64,000 nucleotides of DNA from Phycisphaerae bacterium (lineage in GTDB: Bacteria > Planctomycetota > Phycisphaerae > UBA1845 > UTPLA1), in contig JAKLKO010000002.1 in the NCBI GenBank assembly GCA_023150615.1, positions 248,001 through 312,000 on the forward strand, written 5' to 3'. The notes below the pieces were generated by a model. The model did no database searches and was not told the DNA's origin. It saw only the letters and a list, made by a program, of their open reading frames with translations. Shown in pieces: positions 8,737 to 18,199 of the stretch (within the stretch, counting starts at the first letter, position 1; every line of letters starts with the position of its first letter). Both the position numbers and the translations under genes were made by a program.

Positions 8737-11700
8737 ATGATGCTGGCTGCATTCCTCAGTGAGCGATTCGACAACCCGGCCGCCCTCTGGCTCCTGCTGT
8801 TGGTGCTGCTCTTCTGGCTCATATCGCGACGATCGCTGGCGGGCCTGTCGACGTCGAGGCGGTTCGCGGCAATCGCGGCTCGCACGCTCGTGCTCACGCT
8901 GTTCGTGCTGGCGATCGCGGGCCTGAACGCAATCCGGAAATCGACGGACCTCGCGGTCATCTACCTGCTCGATCAATCGCGAAGCGTCCCGGCCGCACAG
9001 CAGGAAGAGGCGCGCCGCTTCGTCCGCGCGACCAGCCGCAAGCCGCTTCCGAACGATCGCGTCGGGGCGATCACCTTCGACGGCAGCGCGTACATCGAGC
9101 AGCTCCCGACCAAGCCCGGACCGGACGGCGGCCTGTTTCCCGACGTCAAGCTGATCTCGCCGGGCAATCAACCGGATCGCACGAGCCTCGCCGCGGCGGT
9201 GCGGACGGCGCTGGCGTGTTTGCCGGATGACGCAACGCGTCGGCTCGTGCTGCTGAGCGATGGGAACGAGAACGTCGGCGACGTGTCCAGCGAGGTGCAG
9301 GCGGCGGCCGCGAACCGCGTGGCGATCGACGTCGTGCCGCTCCGGTACGAGTATGACAGGGAGGTGATGTTCGAGCGGCTCGCCGCGCCGGCCTACGCCC
9401 GGGAACAGGAGATCGCGACGCTCCGCCTGACGCTCCGATCGCGGCAGCAAACGAAGGGGCGCATTCAGCTTCTGCACGACGGCCGGCCGGTGGATCTCGA
9501 TCCGAACTCCGCGGAGTCGGGACAGGCGGCGACGCTGCAACCCGGATTGAACACCTTCACGGTGCGACTGCCGCTCGACCACGCCGGGGCTCACCGCTTC
9601 CAGGCGCGCTTCGAGCCGGACGACAGGTCCGCCGATCAGATCATGGCCAACAACGTCGCGACCGCCTTCACGACGGTGGAGGGGCCGGCACGTGTACTCG
9701 TCGTCTCCGCCCGACCCGACGAGGACCGGCCGCTCGTTCAGGCGCTTCGCCGCGAACAGCTCGACGTGGAGTGGCAGCGATCGGGCGAGGCGACGCTGGA
9801 TCCGGTCGAGCTGCAGCAGTTTTCGAGCGTCATTTTGTGCAACGTTCCGGCGGACGACCTGAGCGAGACGCAGCATCGCTCGCTGGCGAGTTACGTTCGC
9901 GACCTGGGCGGCGGGCTGGTGATGCTCGGCGGTGATCAGGGATTCGGTGCGGGCGGCTGGCAATCCTCGGTCGTGGAGGCGGTCATGCCGGTCCGGTTCG
10001 ACGTCGACGAGGTCCGGCAGATCCCCCGGGGCGCGCTGGCGCTCGTGATGCATGCATGCGAGATGCCGCAGGGCAATCACTGGGCCGTCGAAACGGCCGT
10101 GGCGGCGATGAAGACGCTGAGCCGCCTCGATTACTTCGGCATCGTCTCGTACGGGAACATGGGTCCGGGCTGGGAAGTCCCGATGCGACTGTGCGATGAC
10201 AAGCGCGCCATCGAGAACCGGATTCGCCGCATGAACCACGGCGATGCGCCGAGCTTCGACGAGCTGATGTCGCTTGCCGCGGACGGGCTGATCTCGCGGC
10301 GCGACGCAGCGCAGCGACACATGATCGTGATTTCCGACGGCGATCCCAGTCCGCCGAGCGCGGGCCTGATCAACCGGCTGGTCGGCAACCGCGTCACCGT
10401 CTCGACGGTAAAGGTCTTCCCGCACGGCGGTTTCGAAATCGCGACGATGAACAACATCGCCAAACAAACCGGCGGCAACTCGTACACGCTGAACAAGGCC
10501 GGCGACGAGAAGCGATTGCCTCAGATCTTCATCAAGGAGGCCAGGGTCGTCCGTCGTCCGCTGTTGCGCGAGGAGGCGTTTCGTCCGAAGTTGCGAGACC
10601 GGATGTCGCCGCTGATCGTGCAACTTCCCGAGAAGCTCCCAGGTATGACCGGCTATGTCGTGACGACGCCGCGGCGCTCGCCCGATGTGGAGATGCCGCT
10701 CGTTTCGGATAAAGGCGACCCGCTGATGGCGCACTGGCAGTGCGGCCTCGGTCGCAGCGTGGCGTTCACGAGCGGCTGGTGGAACCGCTGGGCGCCCGAC
10801 TGGATTACGTGGCCGGGGTTTTCGAAGCTCTGGGCGCAGACGGTGCGCTGGTGCATGGCACAGGGCAGCGCGAAGGATTTCGACGTGGCGACGTTCGTCG
10901 ATGGCTCGCGGGCCCGCGTCGTCGTCGAGGCGCTCAAAAAGGATGCGAATTATCTGAATTTTCTCCAACTGCACGGCATTACCGTCGGCCCCACCGGCGA
11001 GGGTCGGCCGCTGCGGCTCGAGCAGACCGGCCCGGGGCGGTACGAAGGCGAGTTCGAGATGTCGGATACCGGGACGCACTTGATCAACATCCGCGCCGCG
11101 GGCGCGGGTGCGGAGCCGGCGGTCATCCGAACCGGGATCAGCGTGCCGTATTCGCCCGAGTTCCGAGAACTGCAGACGAACGACGCCCTGCTCCAGCGGA
11201 TTGCGAACGCGACCGGCGGCCGCTGGCTCGACGCGCCGTCGGAGGATGTGGACATCTTCAAGCACGATTTGCCGCCGATCGTCGCGCGCCGGCCGCTCTG
11301 GAACTGGTTGCTCAAAGTGGCGATCTTCTGCTTCCTGCTTGACGTGGCGGTCCGGCGAGTTGCGGTTGATCCGAAGAAGGCGCTCGCCGTGGTGCGAGCG
11401 TATATCGCGGATTTGGCGGGTCGATTCGGGACCGGGCGCCGCGCCGAGGCGGTCCTGGCCGACCTGAAGACCGTCCGGCAGCGCGTGCGCGACGAACAGG
11501 CGCAACAGGCGGCGGCGTCGGGGCCATCCGCGACGGCGGAGCAAGCCACGCCGCGCGGCACCGAGCGCCGATTCGAAGCGCCCGAGACCACGAAGGCCTC
11601 CGAAGACCTCGCCGGCGCGCTGGGGGGCACAACGACCGATGGTAGGACGCCGTCAACGGCGACACGCGATTCCGCGGCGGAACAGGGGGAAACGACGGCC

Positions 11701-11757
11701 CGCCTGCTGAAGCTCAAACGACGCCGGCAGGCGGATTCGGAAGGACCGCCGCCGTGA
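8737..11757 (+). CDS. Large membrane protein with VWA and glutamine-amidotransferase-like domains
   Basis: The 1006-residue product has two hydrophobic segments at about residues 15-33 and 45-65, then a von Willebrand A domain starting at VIYLLDQSRSVP, whose DxSxS MIDAS motif is intact. A beta-rich linker follows, then an amidotransferase-like fold (ARVLVVSARPDEDRPLVQAL through LGGGLVMLGGDQGFGAGGW), and then a second VWA-like region with RHMIVISDGDPSPPS but a degenerate MIDAS (MHACEMPQ). A final membrane segment lies near residues 853-876 and the last 120 residues form a charged cytoplasmic tail. This architecture is frequent in planctomycetes beside MoxR genes, as here (89 bases to the next start). 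VWA/MoxR pairs are thought to act in chaperone-like assembly of other proteins; the client is unknown. A TAAACT hexamer at 8698-8703 may be the -10 element. Confidence 0.85.
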   Translation: MMLAAFLSERFDNPAALWLLLLVLLFWLISRRSLAGLSTSRRFAAIAARTLVLTLFVLAIAGLNAIRKSTDLAVIYLLDQSRSVPAAQQEEARRFVRATSRKPLPNDRVGAITFDGSAYIEQLPTKPGPDGGLFPDVKLISPGNQPDRTSLAAAVRTALACLPDDATRRLVLLSDGNENVGDVSSEVQAAAANRVAIDVVPLRYEYDREVMFERLAAPAYAREQEIATLRLTLRSRQQTKGRIQLLHDGRPVDLDPNSAESGQAATLQPGLNTFTVRLPLDHAGAHRFQARFEPDDRSADQIMANNVATAFTTVEGPARVLVVSARPDEDRPLVQALRREQLDVEWQRSGEATLDPVELQQFSSVILCNVPADDLSETQHRSLASYVRDLGGGLVMLGGDQGFGAGGWQSSVVEAVMPVRFDVDEVRQIPRGALALVMHACEMPQGNHWAVETAVAAMKTLSRLDYFGIVSYGNMGPGWEVPMRLCDDKRAIENRIRRMNHGDAPSFDELMSLAADGLISRRDAAQRHMIVISDGDPSPPSAGLINRLVGNRVTVSTVKVFPHGGFEIATMNNIAKQTGGNSYTLNKAGDEKRLPQIFIKEARVVRRPLLREEAFRPKLRDRMSPLIVQLPEKLPGMTGYVVTTPRRSPDVEMPLVSDKGDPLMAHWQCGLGRSVAFTSGWWNRWAPDWITWPGFSKLWAQTVRWCMAQGSAKDFDVATFVDGSRARVVVEALKKDANYLNFLQLHGITVGPTGEGRPLRLEQTGPGRYEGEFEMSDTGTHLINIRAAGAGAEPAVIRTGISVPYSPEFRELQTNDALLQRIANATGGRWLDAPSEDVDIFKHDLPPIVARRPLWNWLLKVAIFCFLLDVAVRRVAVDPKKALAVVRAYIADLAGRFGTGRRAEAVLADLKTVRQRVRDEQAQQAAASGPSATAEQATPRGTERRFEAPETTKASEDLAGALGGTTTDGRTPSTATRDSAAEQGETTARLLKLKRRRQADSEGPPP

Positions 11758-11845
11758 TCGGGCGGTACCTTCAATCGTACGGACGCGGTAAACTGGCGGA
11801 TGCGGTCCGGCCGGATTCCGGCGCACACGCCAGCGAGAAGAGTGC

Positions 11846-12844
11846 ATGGCAGCCAACGAACCAGCGGTACAGAAGGCTGCGGAGGAATTCCGACGCAAGT
11901 TCTCCGCCGTGCGAGGCGAGATCGGAAAGGCCATTGTGGGGCACGCGGACACCGTTGAGGGCGTGCTGATCTGCCTGTTCACTGGCGGCCACGCGCTGCT
12001 GGAGGGCGTACCGGGACTCGGGAAGACCTACCTCGTTCGATCGCTCGCGCAGGCGCTGACGCTCAAGTTCTCGCGCATCCAGTTCACGCCGGACCTCATG
12101 CCGGCCGACATCATCGGCACGAACATCATCATCGAGGATCCGGGCACCGGTCGCCGGCAGTTCGAATTCCAGCGCGGCCCGCTGTTTGGGCAAATCATCC
12201 TCGCCGATGAGATCAACCGCGCGACGCCGAAGACTCAGTCGGCGCTGCTGGAGGCGATGCAGGAGCACTCCGTCACCGTCGGCGGCCGGCGGCACGTGCT
12301 CGAGGAGCCTTTCCTCGTCATGGCGACGCAGAACCCGATCGAGCAGGAAGGGACGTATCCCCTACCCGAGGCGCAGCTCGATCGCTTCTTCTTCAAGCTG
12401 CTGGTGCAAACGTCGAACCGCGAGGAGCTCAAGGTCATCCTCGACCGCACAACGACGGGCCACAAGCCCGACCTCAAGGCCGTCATGACCGCGGACGAGA
12501 TCCTTGGCGCTCAGCGGCTTGTGCAGCGCGTCGTCATGGCGCCGCACGTCCAGGACTACGCGATTCGCCTGACGCTCGCAACGCACCCGAACGGGCCGTT
12601 CGCGACCGAGCAGACCAACCGGTACGTTCGCTGGGGCAGTTCGCCGCGCGGGGCGCAAGCGCTGAGCTTGGCAGGGAAGGTCCGCGCGCTGCTGGATGGC
12701 CGGTTCAACGTCAGCTTTGACGATGTGCGATCGGTCGTCGGCCCCGCGTTGAGGCACCGGCTCGTGCTGAACTTCGAGGCGCAGGCCGAAGGTCTTGAGG
12801 CCGACCGGATCCTCGCGGACATCCTCGACAAGACGCCCGCCTGA
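11846..12844 (+). CDS. moxR: MoxR family AAA+ ATPase
   Basis: The 332-residue product is a compact MoxR ATPase. Walker A is GVPGLGKT at residues 54-61, Walker B is IILADEIN with D121/E122, and the sensor region reads MATQNPIEQEGTYPLPEAQLDRF, a hallmark of MoxR proteins, followed by the helical lid domain. MoxR ATPases work with VWA proteins, and the VWA gene immediately upstream is the obvious partner. The ATG at 11846 is preceded by a purine-rich AGAAGAG. A TAAACT hexamer at 11789-11794 may serve as an internal promoter. The gene converges with the small minus-strand gene ending at 12888. Confidence 0.93.
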   Translation: MAANEPAVQKAAEEFRRKFSAVRGEIGKAIVGHADTVEGVLICLFTGGHALLEGVPGLGKTYLVRSLAQALTLKFSRIQFTPDLMPADIIGTNIIIEDPGTGRRQFEFQRGPLFGQIILADEINRATPKTQSALLEAMQEHSVTVGGRRHVLEEPFLVMATQNPIEQEGTYPLPEAQLDRFFFKLLVQTSNREELKVILDRTTTGHKPDLKAVMTADEILGAQRLVQRVVMAPHVQDYAIRLTLATHPNGPFATEQTNRYVRWGSSPRGAQALSLAGKVRALLDGRFNVSFDDVRSVVGPALRHRLVLNFEAQAEGLEADRILADILDKTPA

Positions 12845-12887
12845 CCGGCCGCCGTCGCTACGTGTTGCGAATACCGAGGAGACCCGC

Positions 12888-13127
12888 CTACGACCCGCCG
12901 AAACCGCCCGTGAACTGGCCGCCCGACTGGAACAGGAAGTTCGACGTGCCCGTCAGGATGCTGACCACGAGCTGAATCGCAACGTTGGTGATCGTCCGGG
13001 GAAGCTGATTGGCGACGCTGGCAAGGACGCGGTCGCTGTACGTCATGCATCCGCCGATCTGCAACAGCGGCAGCGCGGCCGAGGCGATGAGCACTCGACG
13101 GGACCAGCGATGCAAAGTTGGCAGCAT
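12888..13127 (-). CDS. Small predicted secreted or lipoprotein, paralog 2 of a tandem pair
   Basis: The 79-residue product begins MLPTLHRWSRRVLIASAALP and continues LLQIGGC, a signal peptide whose IGGC end resembles a lipobox, so it may be acylated at Cys27. The remainder is hydrophobic and Ser/Thr/Asn-rich (TITNVAIQLVVSILTGTSN) and ends in a Gly-rich tail. It aligns without gaps over the first 25 residues with the product of the gene just upstream (13147-13398), sharing RW, R, AALPLLQ and a following Cys, and more loosely in the ITNVAIQL region. The ATG at 13127 has GGGAG about nine bases upstream. The two genes are 19 bases apart and surely form one operon. The function is unknown and I recognise no family. 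Confidence 0.65.
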   Translation of the reverse strand: MLPTLHRWSRRVLIASAALPLLQIGGCMTYSDRVLASVANQLPRTITNVAIQLVVSILTGTSNFLFQSGGQFTGGFGGS

Positions 13128-13146
13128 GCGTCGAATCTCCCGGCGA

Positions 13147-13398
13147 TCAGAAGACGTTGGGGAAGAACCCGGCATTGACGAACAGCGCCCGCAGGATGTT
13201 CGAGCCCGGAAACGTGTTGACGAGCGTCGAGATGGCGGTCTGCACGAACAACTGAATCGTCGAGGTGACGACGATGTTCGCAAAGCCCGCTCCGATCTGC
13301 AGGAGCGTGGCGCTCGGATCGCACGTCATCTGCAGCAGCGGCAGCGCCGCCGCGGCCAGGAGACCCCGCTTGCCCCACCGGTACCACTTCGCCAGCAT
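13147..13398 (-). CDS. Small predicted secreted protein, paralog 1 of a tandem pair
   Basis: The 83-residue product starts MLAKWYRWGKRGLLAAAALP and continues LLQMTC, followed by a region with alternating hydrophobic and polar residues (NIVVTSTIQLFVQTAISTLVN) and a Phe-rich end (ALFVNAGFFPNVF). The ATG at 13398 is preferred over ATG 13404 or TTG 13413 because GAGGG then lies eight bases upstream and because it aligns exactly with the start of the paralog downstream. The Cys at position 26 follows M-T, a poor lipobox, so ordinary secretion or membrane retention is also possible. A promoter with TTGCCG and TACAGT/TATACA elements lies at 13459-13487, just after the rRNA terminator. No family recognised. 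Confidence 0.65.
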   Translation of the reverse strand: MLAKWYRWGKRGLLAAAALPLLQMTCDPSATLLQIGAGFANIVVTSTIQLFVQTAISTLVNTFPGSNILRALFVNAGFFPNVF

Positions 13399-13458
13399 TC
13401 GCATGACCCTCAACGACCCGGGGGCCGAACCTTCGATCGGCCGCGCGAGGCACCCTCC

Positions 13459-13487
13459 ACTGTATATCGGCTTGACGGGGCCGGCAA
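13459..13487 (-). promoter_or_regulatory. Probable promoter of the tandem mini-protein operon
   Basis: On the minus strand TTGCCG (13482-13487) is followed after 17 bases by TACAGT (13459-13464), or after 15 bases by TATACA (13461-13466). The AT-rich -10 stands out in GC-rich surroundings. It lies between the 5S terminator and the first mini-protein gene, giving a leader of roughly 55 bases. Confidence 0.5.
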
Positions 13488-13556
13488 CACGCGGCGGTTC
13501 CTCCCGCCCGCCTGACGGCGGCGGTCGGCTGGCCGCAAGGGCTTCCTCGGAAAAGC

Positions 13557-13590
13557 GAAAGGGCCCGCCCGTTTCGGGGCAGGCCCTTTC
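13557..13590 (-). terminator. Intrinsic terminator of the rRNA operon
   Basis: Directly after 5S rRNA the minus strand folds into a GC-rich hairpin: GAAAGGGCCTGCCCC, loop GAAA, then CGGGCGGGCCCTTTC, followed by GCTTTT. The near-perfect stem of about 14 pairs and the short T tract fit a rho-independent terminator. Confidence 0.8.
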
Positions 13591-13596
13591 AAAGAA

Positions 13597-13703
13597 GCTG
13601 GCACGAATCTACTCTCGCCCGTTAGGACTACCATCGACCTGGCGGGCTTCACTTCTGAGTTCGGAATGGGATCAGGTGTTGGTCCGCCAGTATGGGCACC
13701 AGC
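13597..13703 (-). rRNA. rrf: 5S ribosomal RNA
   Basis: The minus strand contains the 5S core CCATTCCGAACTCAGAAGTG and a closing helix formed by GCTGGTGCC at the 5' end and GTGCCAGC at the 3' end, giving about 107 bases. It lies about 235 bases downstream of 23S and just before a terminator. Ends are estimated from the closing helix and may be off by a few bases. Confidence 0.9.
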
Positions 13704-13918
13704 AAGACCCGGGACGGCCTCTCGGCCGGCGCGGGTCGGCAACCTGTCGCCGCGCGTCGGACGCTTCGCCCGGAGGCGGAGGGATCCGATCGCGCGGATA
13801 CGGTACTCGTGGAATAGGGTGCACGCGGGATCGATCCACCGGAATCGAAACCGAACGACGGGCGGCGCGCCGGTTGCGGCGGCCGCCGGATGCGATGGGA
13901 TCGACGGTCCGTGTGAGG

Positions 13919-13938
13919 GACAGCAGATCATCGATGTG

Positions 13939-13944
<6 letters not shown>
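13919..13944 (-). repeat. Downstream arm of the 23S processing stem
   Basis: This 26-base segment is the reverse complement of 16826-16851 at 24 of 26 positions. The two arms bracket 23S rRNA and would form the long helix cut by RNase III to release pre-23S. The mature ends fall inside the helix. Confidence 0.8.
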
Positions 13945-16825
<2,881 letters not shown>

Positions 16826-16832
<7 letters not shown>

Positions 16833-16851
16833 ACATCGATGACGTGCTGTC
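16826..16851 (-). repeat. Upstream arm of the 23S processing stem
   Basis: Partner of 13919-13944. The 24 of 26 complementarity continues the 23S terminal helix outward from the mature 5' end. Confidence 0.8.
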
Positions 16852-17171
16852 GTTCACCGCCCCGACGATCCGGACGGATCGCCGCGACGATTCCTCGACG
16901 GCCGCGCCTCGCGCAACCAAGTTCGCCGTTCGGCGCTCCACATCCATCCGAAGATGGACGTGAAACTACTGATTCGTGGTGGTCTTCACCACACGTACAC
17001 CCTATTCACTTGTCAAACAACGCCGCCCGAAGCCGGAGCCGGTCGACCGCTTCCGGCGACCGCCCTTCGCTCCAGACGTCCCTGCCGCTTCCGCCGCAGG
17101 CTCGATTCCACTCTCGCGAGTGGCCGCGAGCGCGAGGCGCCTGGCCGGGACCGCCCGAACGGCTCGATCAA
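16852..17171 (-). other. tRNA-Ala to 23S spacer
   Basis: About 320 bases of rRNA operon spacer with no tRNA or convincing ORF. It holds a boxA-like antitermination segment at 17002-17020. A hairpin with stem TCCATC-TTCG-GATGGA is visible close to 16945, possibly a processing or stability element. Confidence 0.7.
17002..17020 (-). promoter_or_regulatory. boxA-like antitermination element before 23S
   Basis: The minus strand reads TTGTTTGACAAGTGAATAG. This resembles the boxA-type sequence found before 23S in many bacteria (T-G-T-T-C-T-T-T-G-A-x-A-A pattern), where NusB/NusE binding protects rRNA transcripts from early termination. The assignment rests on this similarity alone. A related segment lies in the operon leader at 17563-17582. 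Confidence 0.45.
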
Positions 17172-17244
17172 TGGAGCCGACCGGGATCGAACCGGTAACC
17201 CCTAGCTTGCAAAGCTAGTGCTCTCCCAATTGAGCTACGGCCCC
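17172..17244 (-). tRNA. tRNA-Ala (anticodon TGC)
   Basis: The 73-base cloverleaf on the minus strand starts GGGGCCGTAGCTCAATTGGG, has anticodon stem CTAGC/GCTAG around loop TTTGCAA, and T arm CCGGTTCGATCCCGG. The acceptor is GGGGCCG/CGGCTCC with discriminator A. No CCA is encoded. It is the second tRNA in the rRNA operon spacer. Confidence 0.97.
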
Positions 17245-17298
17245 GGCTCTTTTTCTCGCCTGTTGCCGAGCAACCGCTCAGCCACATCCTTTCGGACC

Positions 17299-17376
17299 TC
17301 ACGTGCCGCCGGGCTTGAACAGGATGATCCACCCGACAACCGCGAGGAGCGCGATCCAGAATGCCGCGGTGGCCAC
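17299..17376 (-). CDS. Candidate 25-residue membrane microprotein in the tRNA spacer
   Basis: Between tRNA-Ile and tRNA-Ala the minus strand has a small ORF whose GTG start at 17376 is preceded by GGAG with six bases of spacing. It encodes ATAAFWIALLAVVGW and then IILFKPGGT before TGA: one hydrophobic helix followed by a short basic/Gly tail, typical of a single-pass membrane microprotein. A TTG four codons upstream, at the very end of the tRNA, is another start. Against it: the location inside an rRNA precursor, the tiny size and the lack of known homologs. It could be a chance ORF. Confidence 0.3.
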   Translation of the reverse strand: MATAAFWIALLAVVGWIILFKPGGT

Positions 17377-17388
17377 CGGCAACTCCAA

Positions 17389-17462
17389 TGGGCCCGAGTA
17401 GATTCGAACTACTGACCTCGTCCTTATCAGGGACGCGCTCTAACCAACTGAGCTACGAGCCC
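17389..17462 (-). tRNA. tRNA-Ile (anticodon GAT)
   Basis: The 74-base cloverleaf on the minus strand starts GGGCTCGTAGCTCAGTTGGT, with anticodon loop CTGATAA giving GAT, T arm GTAGTTCGAATCTAC and discriminator A. No CCA is encoded. It is the first RNA of the rRNA operon, where a 16S gene would normally precede it. Confidence 0.97.
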
Positions 17463-17513
17463 GCGCGGCTCGAACCGCGTACCCTGCCGGACCGGCCCGG
17501 ACGATCGAACGAC

Positions 17514-17543
17514 AAAAAAAACCACCAGCTCGCTGCTGGTGGT
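17514..17543 (-). terminator. Intrinsic terminator inside the rRNA operon leader
   Basis: The minus strand reads ACCACCAGC, loop AGCGA, GCTGGTGGT, followed directly by seven to eight T. The nine-pair stem and uninterrupted T tract make it one of the clearest intrinsic terminators in the window. It sits between the operon promoter (17695-17722) and tRNA-Ile, with no protein gene upstream that it could serve. Confidence 0.85.
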
Positions 17544-17690
17544 CCAAGACGTCGCGCGTCCTCACCGATTCAGCAGTCAAGCCGAACTTCGTCGTCCAAG
17601 TCCAATCTCAAGCCTCAACATCAAGAGGCTCAGGCCCTCCGACTTCCTCGGCCTACATGTCAACCCGGACGGCCCAACGACCGTCGGGCC
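17544..17690 (-). ncRNA. Leader RNA between rRNA promoter and terminator
   Basis: If transcription starts near 17688 and stops at the hairpin ending at 17514, a transcript of about 170 bases results. It has local hairpins (GGCCCGACGG-TCG-TTGGGCC region; GAGCCTC/GAGGCT near 17620) and no ORF with a start signal. It may be a terminated leader or a free small RNA; it does not match 6S, SRP, tmRNA or RNase P RNA by eye. Existence is inferred from promoter and terminator only. Confidence 0.45.
17563..17582 (-). promoter_or_regulatory. boxA-like element in the rRNA leader
   Basis: The minus strand reads GCTTGACTGCTGAATCGGTG, which aligns with the boxA-like GTTTGACAAGTGAATAGGGTG before 23S, allowing two one-base gaps. 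It lies 20 bases before the terminator hairpin, where an antitermination complex would need to assemble. Confidence 0.35.
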
Positions 17691-17694
17691 CAGT

Positions 17695-17722
17695 AATGTA
17701 GCACGCGGCTGTCCGTTGTCAA
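17695..17722 (-). promoter_or_regulatory. Strong sigma70-type promoter of the tRNA-23S-5S operon
   Basis: The minus strand has TTGACA (17717-17722), a 16-base spacer and TACATT (17695-17700), followed by a likely start around 17688. The match to the vegetative consensus is among the best in the window. Confidence 0.75.
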
Positions 17723-17863
17723 CCCGTTTTCTGCCCCGCTCCCGGTCCTTCGCGCGGCTCGCGGTCGCATGCGCAACTCATTGAACTGCAATGCCTTATA
17801 AACGCGCGTTGGGCAGCGGACCCCGAAATCCGCTCGCGGCTTTGGAGAATCCCATCCCGGCCG

Positions 17864-17891
17864 TTGGCCGGCAGCAATCGCCCGTTATAAT
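17864..17891 (+). promoter_or_regulatory. Promoter of the 53-residue basic protein gene
   Basis: TTGGCC (17864-17869) and a perfect TATAAT (17886-17891) are separated by 16 bases, leaving a leader of about 37 bases before the ATG at 17935. It is divergent from the rRNA promoter. Confidence 0.65.
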
Positions 17892-17934
17892 GCTTCGACT
17901 TTTGTGCGATTCCGACAACTGCAGGAGCGAACTC

Positions 17935-18096
17935 ATGAGAAAATCCAAGGACATCAAGCGAAAGCGACGGAACGCGGCCGAGGAATACCGCAAAGGCAAG
18001 CGGGTCGAGGCCTACAAGCTCTGGTACGAGGCCGCTGCGGAATACCGCGCTCGCCGCCAGCCCGCCAGCAAAGGCCCTGAAACGCCCGCCAGCTAG
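17935..18096 (+). CDS. 53-residue highly basic protein of unknown function
   Basis: The product begins MRKSKDIKRKRRNAAEEYRK and continues GKRVEAYKLWYEAAAEYRARR before a Pro/Ser tail. It is strongly basic and looks helical; the central part resembles a single TPR-like helix pair (A-x-x-L-W-x-x-A). The ATG at 17935 has AGGAG seven bases upstream and a perfect TATAAT farther up, so it is very probably expressed. The charge suggests contact with nucleic acid, perhaps rRNA or ribosome, an idea encouraged only by its divergence from the rRNA operon. I recognise no family. Confidence 0.7.
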   Translation: MRKSKDIKRKRRNAAEEYRKGKRVEAYKLWYEAAAEYRARRQPASKGPETPAS

Positions 18097-18199
18097 CCTT
18101 CAGCTCGCCGCCGGCACCGGCGAAGCGCGCCGGCATCCGATGCGGCGGATTCTTTGCATCGCAATTCCCATCTGGCCTTGGCTGGCGCGGCCTGCCCCG

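Noticed and set aside
8725-11544. 939-codon minus-strand open frame opposite the VWA gene
   Set aside because: Arg/His-rich antisense translation without domains; the plus-strand VWA protein is well supported.
17245-17298. Search for a 16S 3' end upstream of the tRNAs
   Set aside because: No GGATCACCTCCTTT-like segment or other 16S block occurs anywhere on the minus strand between 17172 and 17930.
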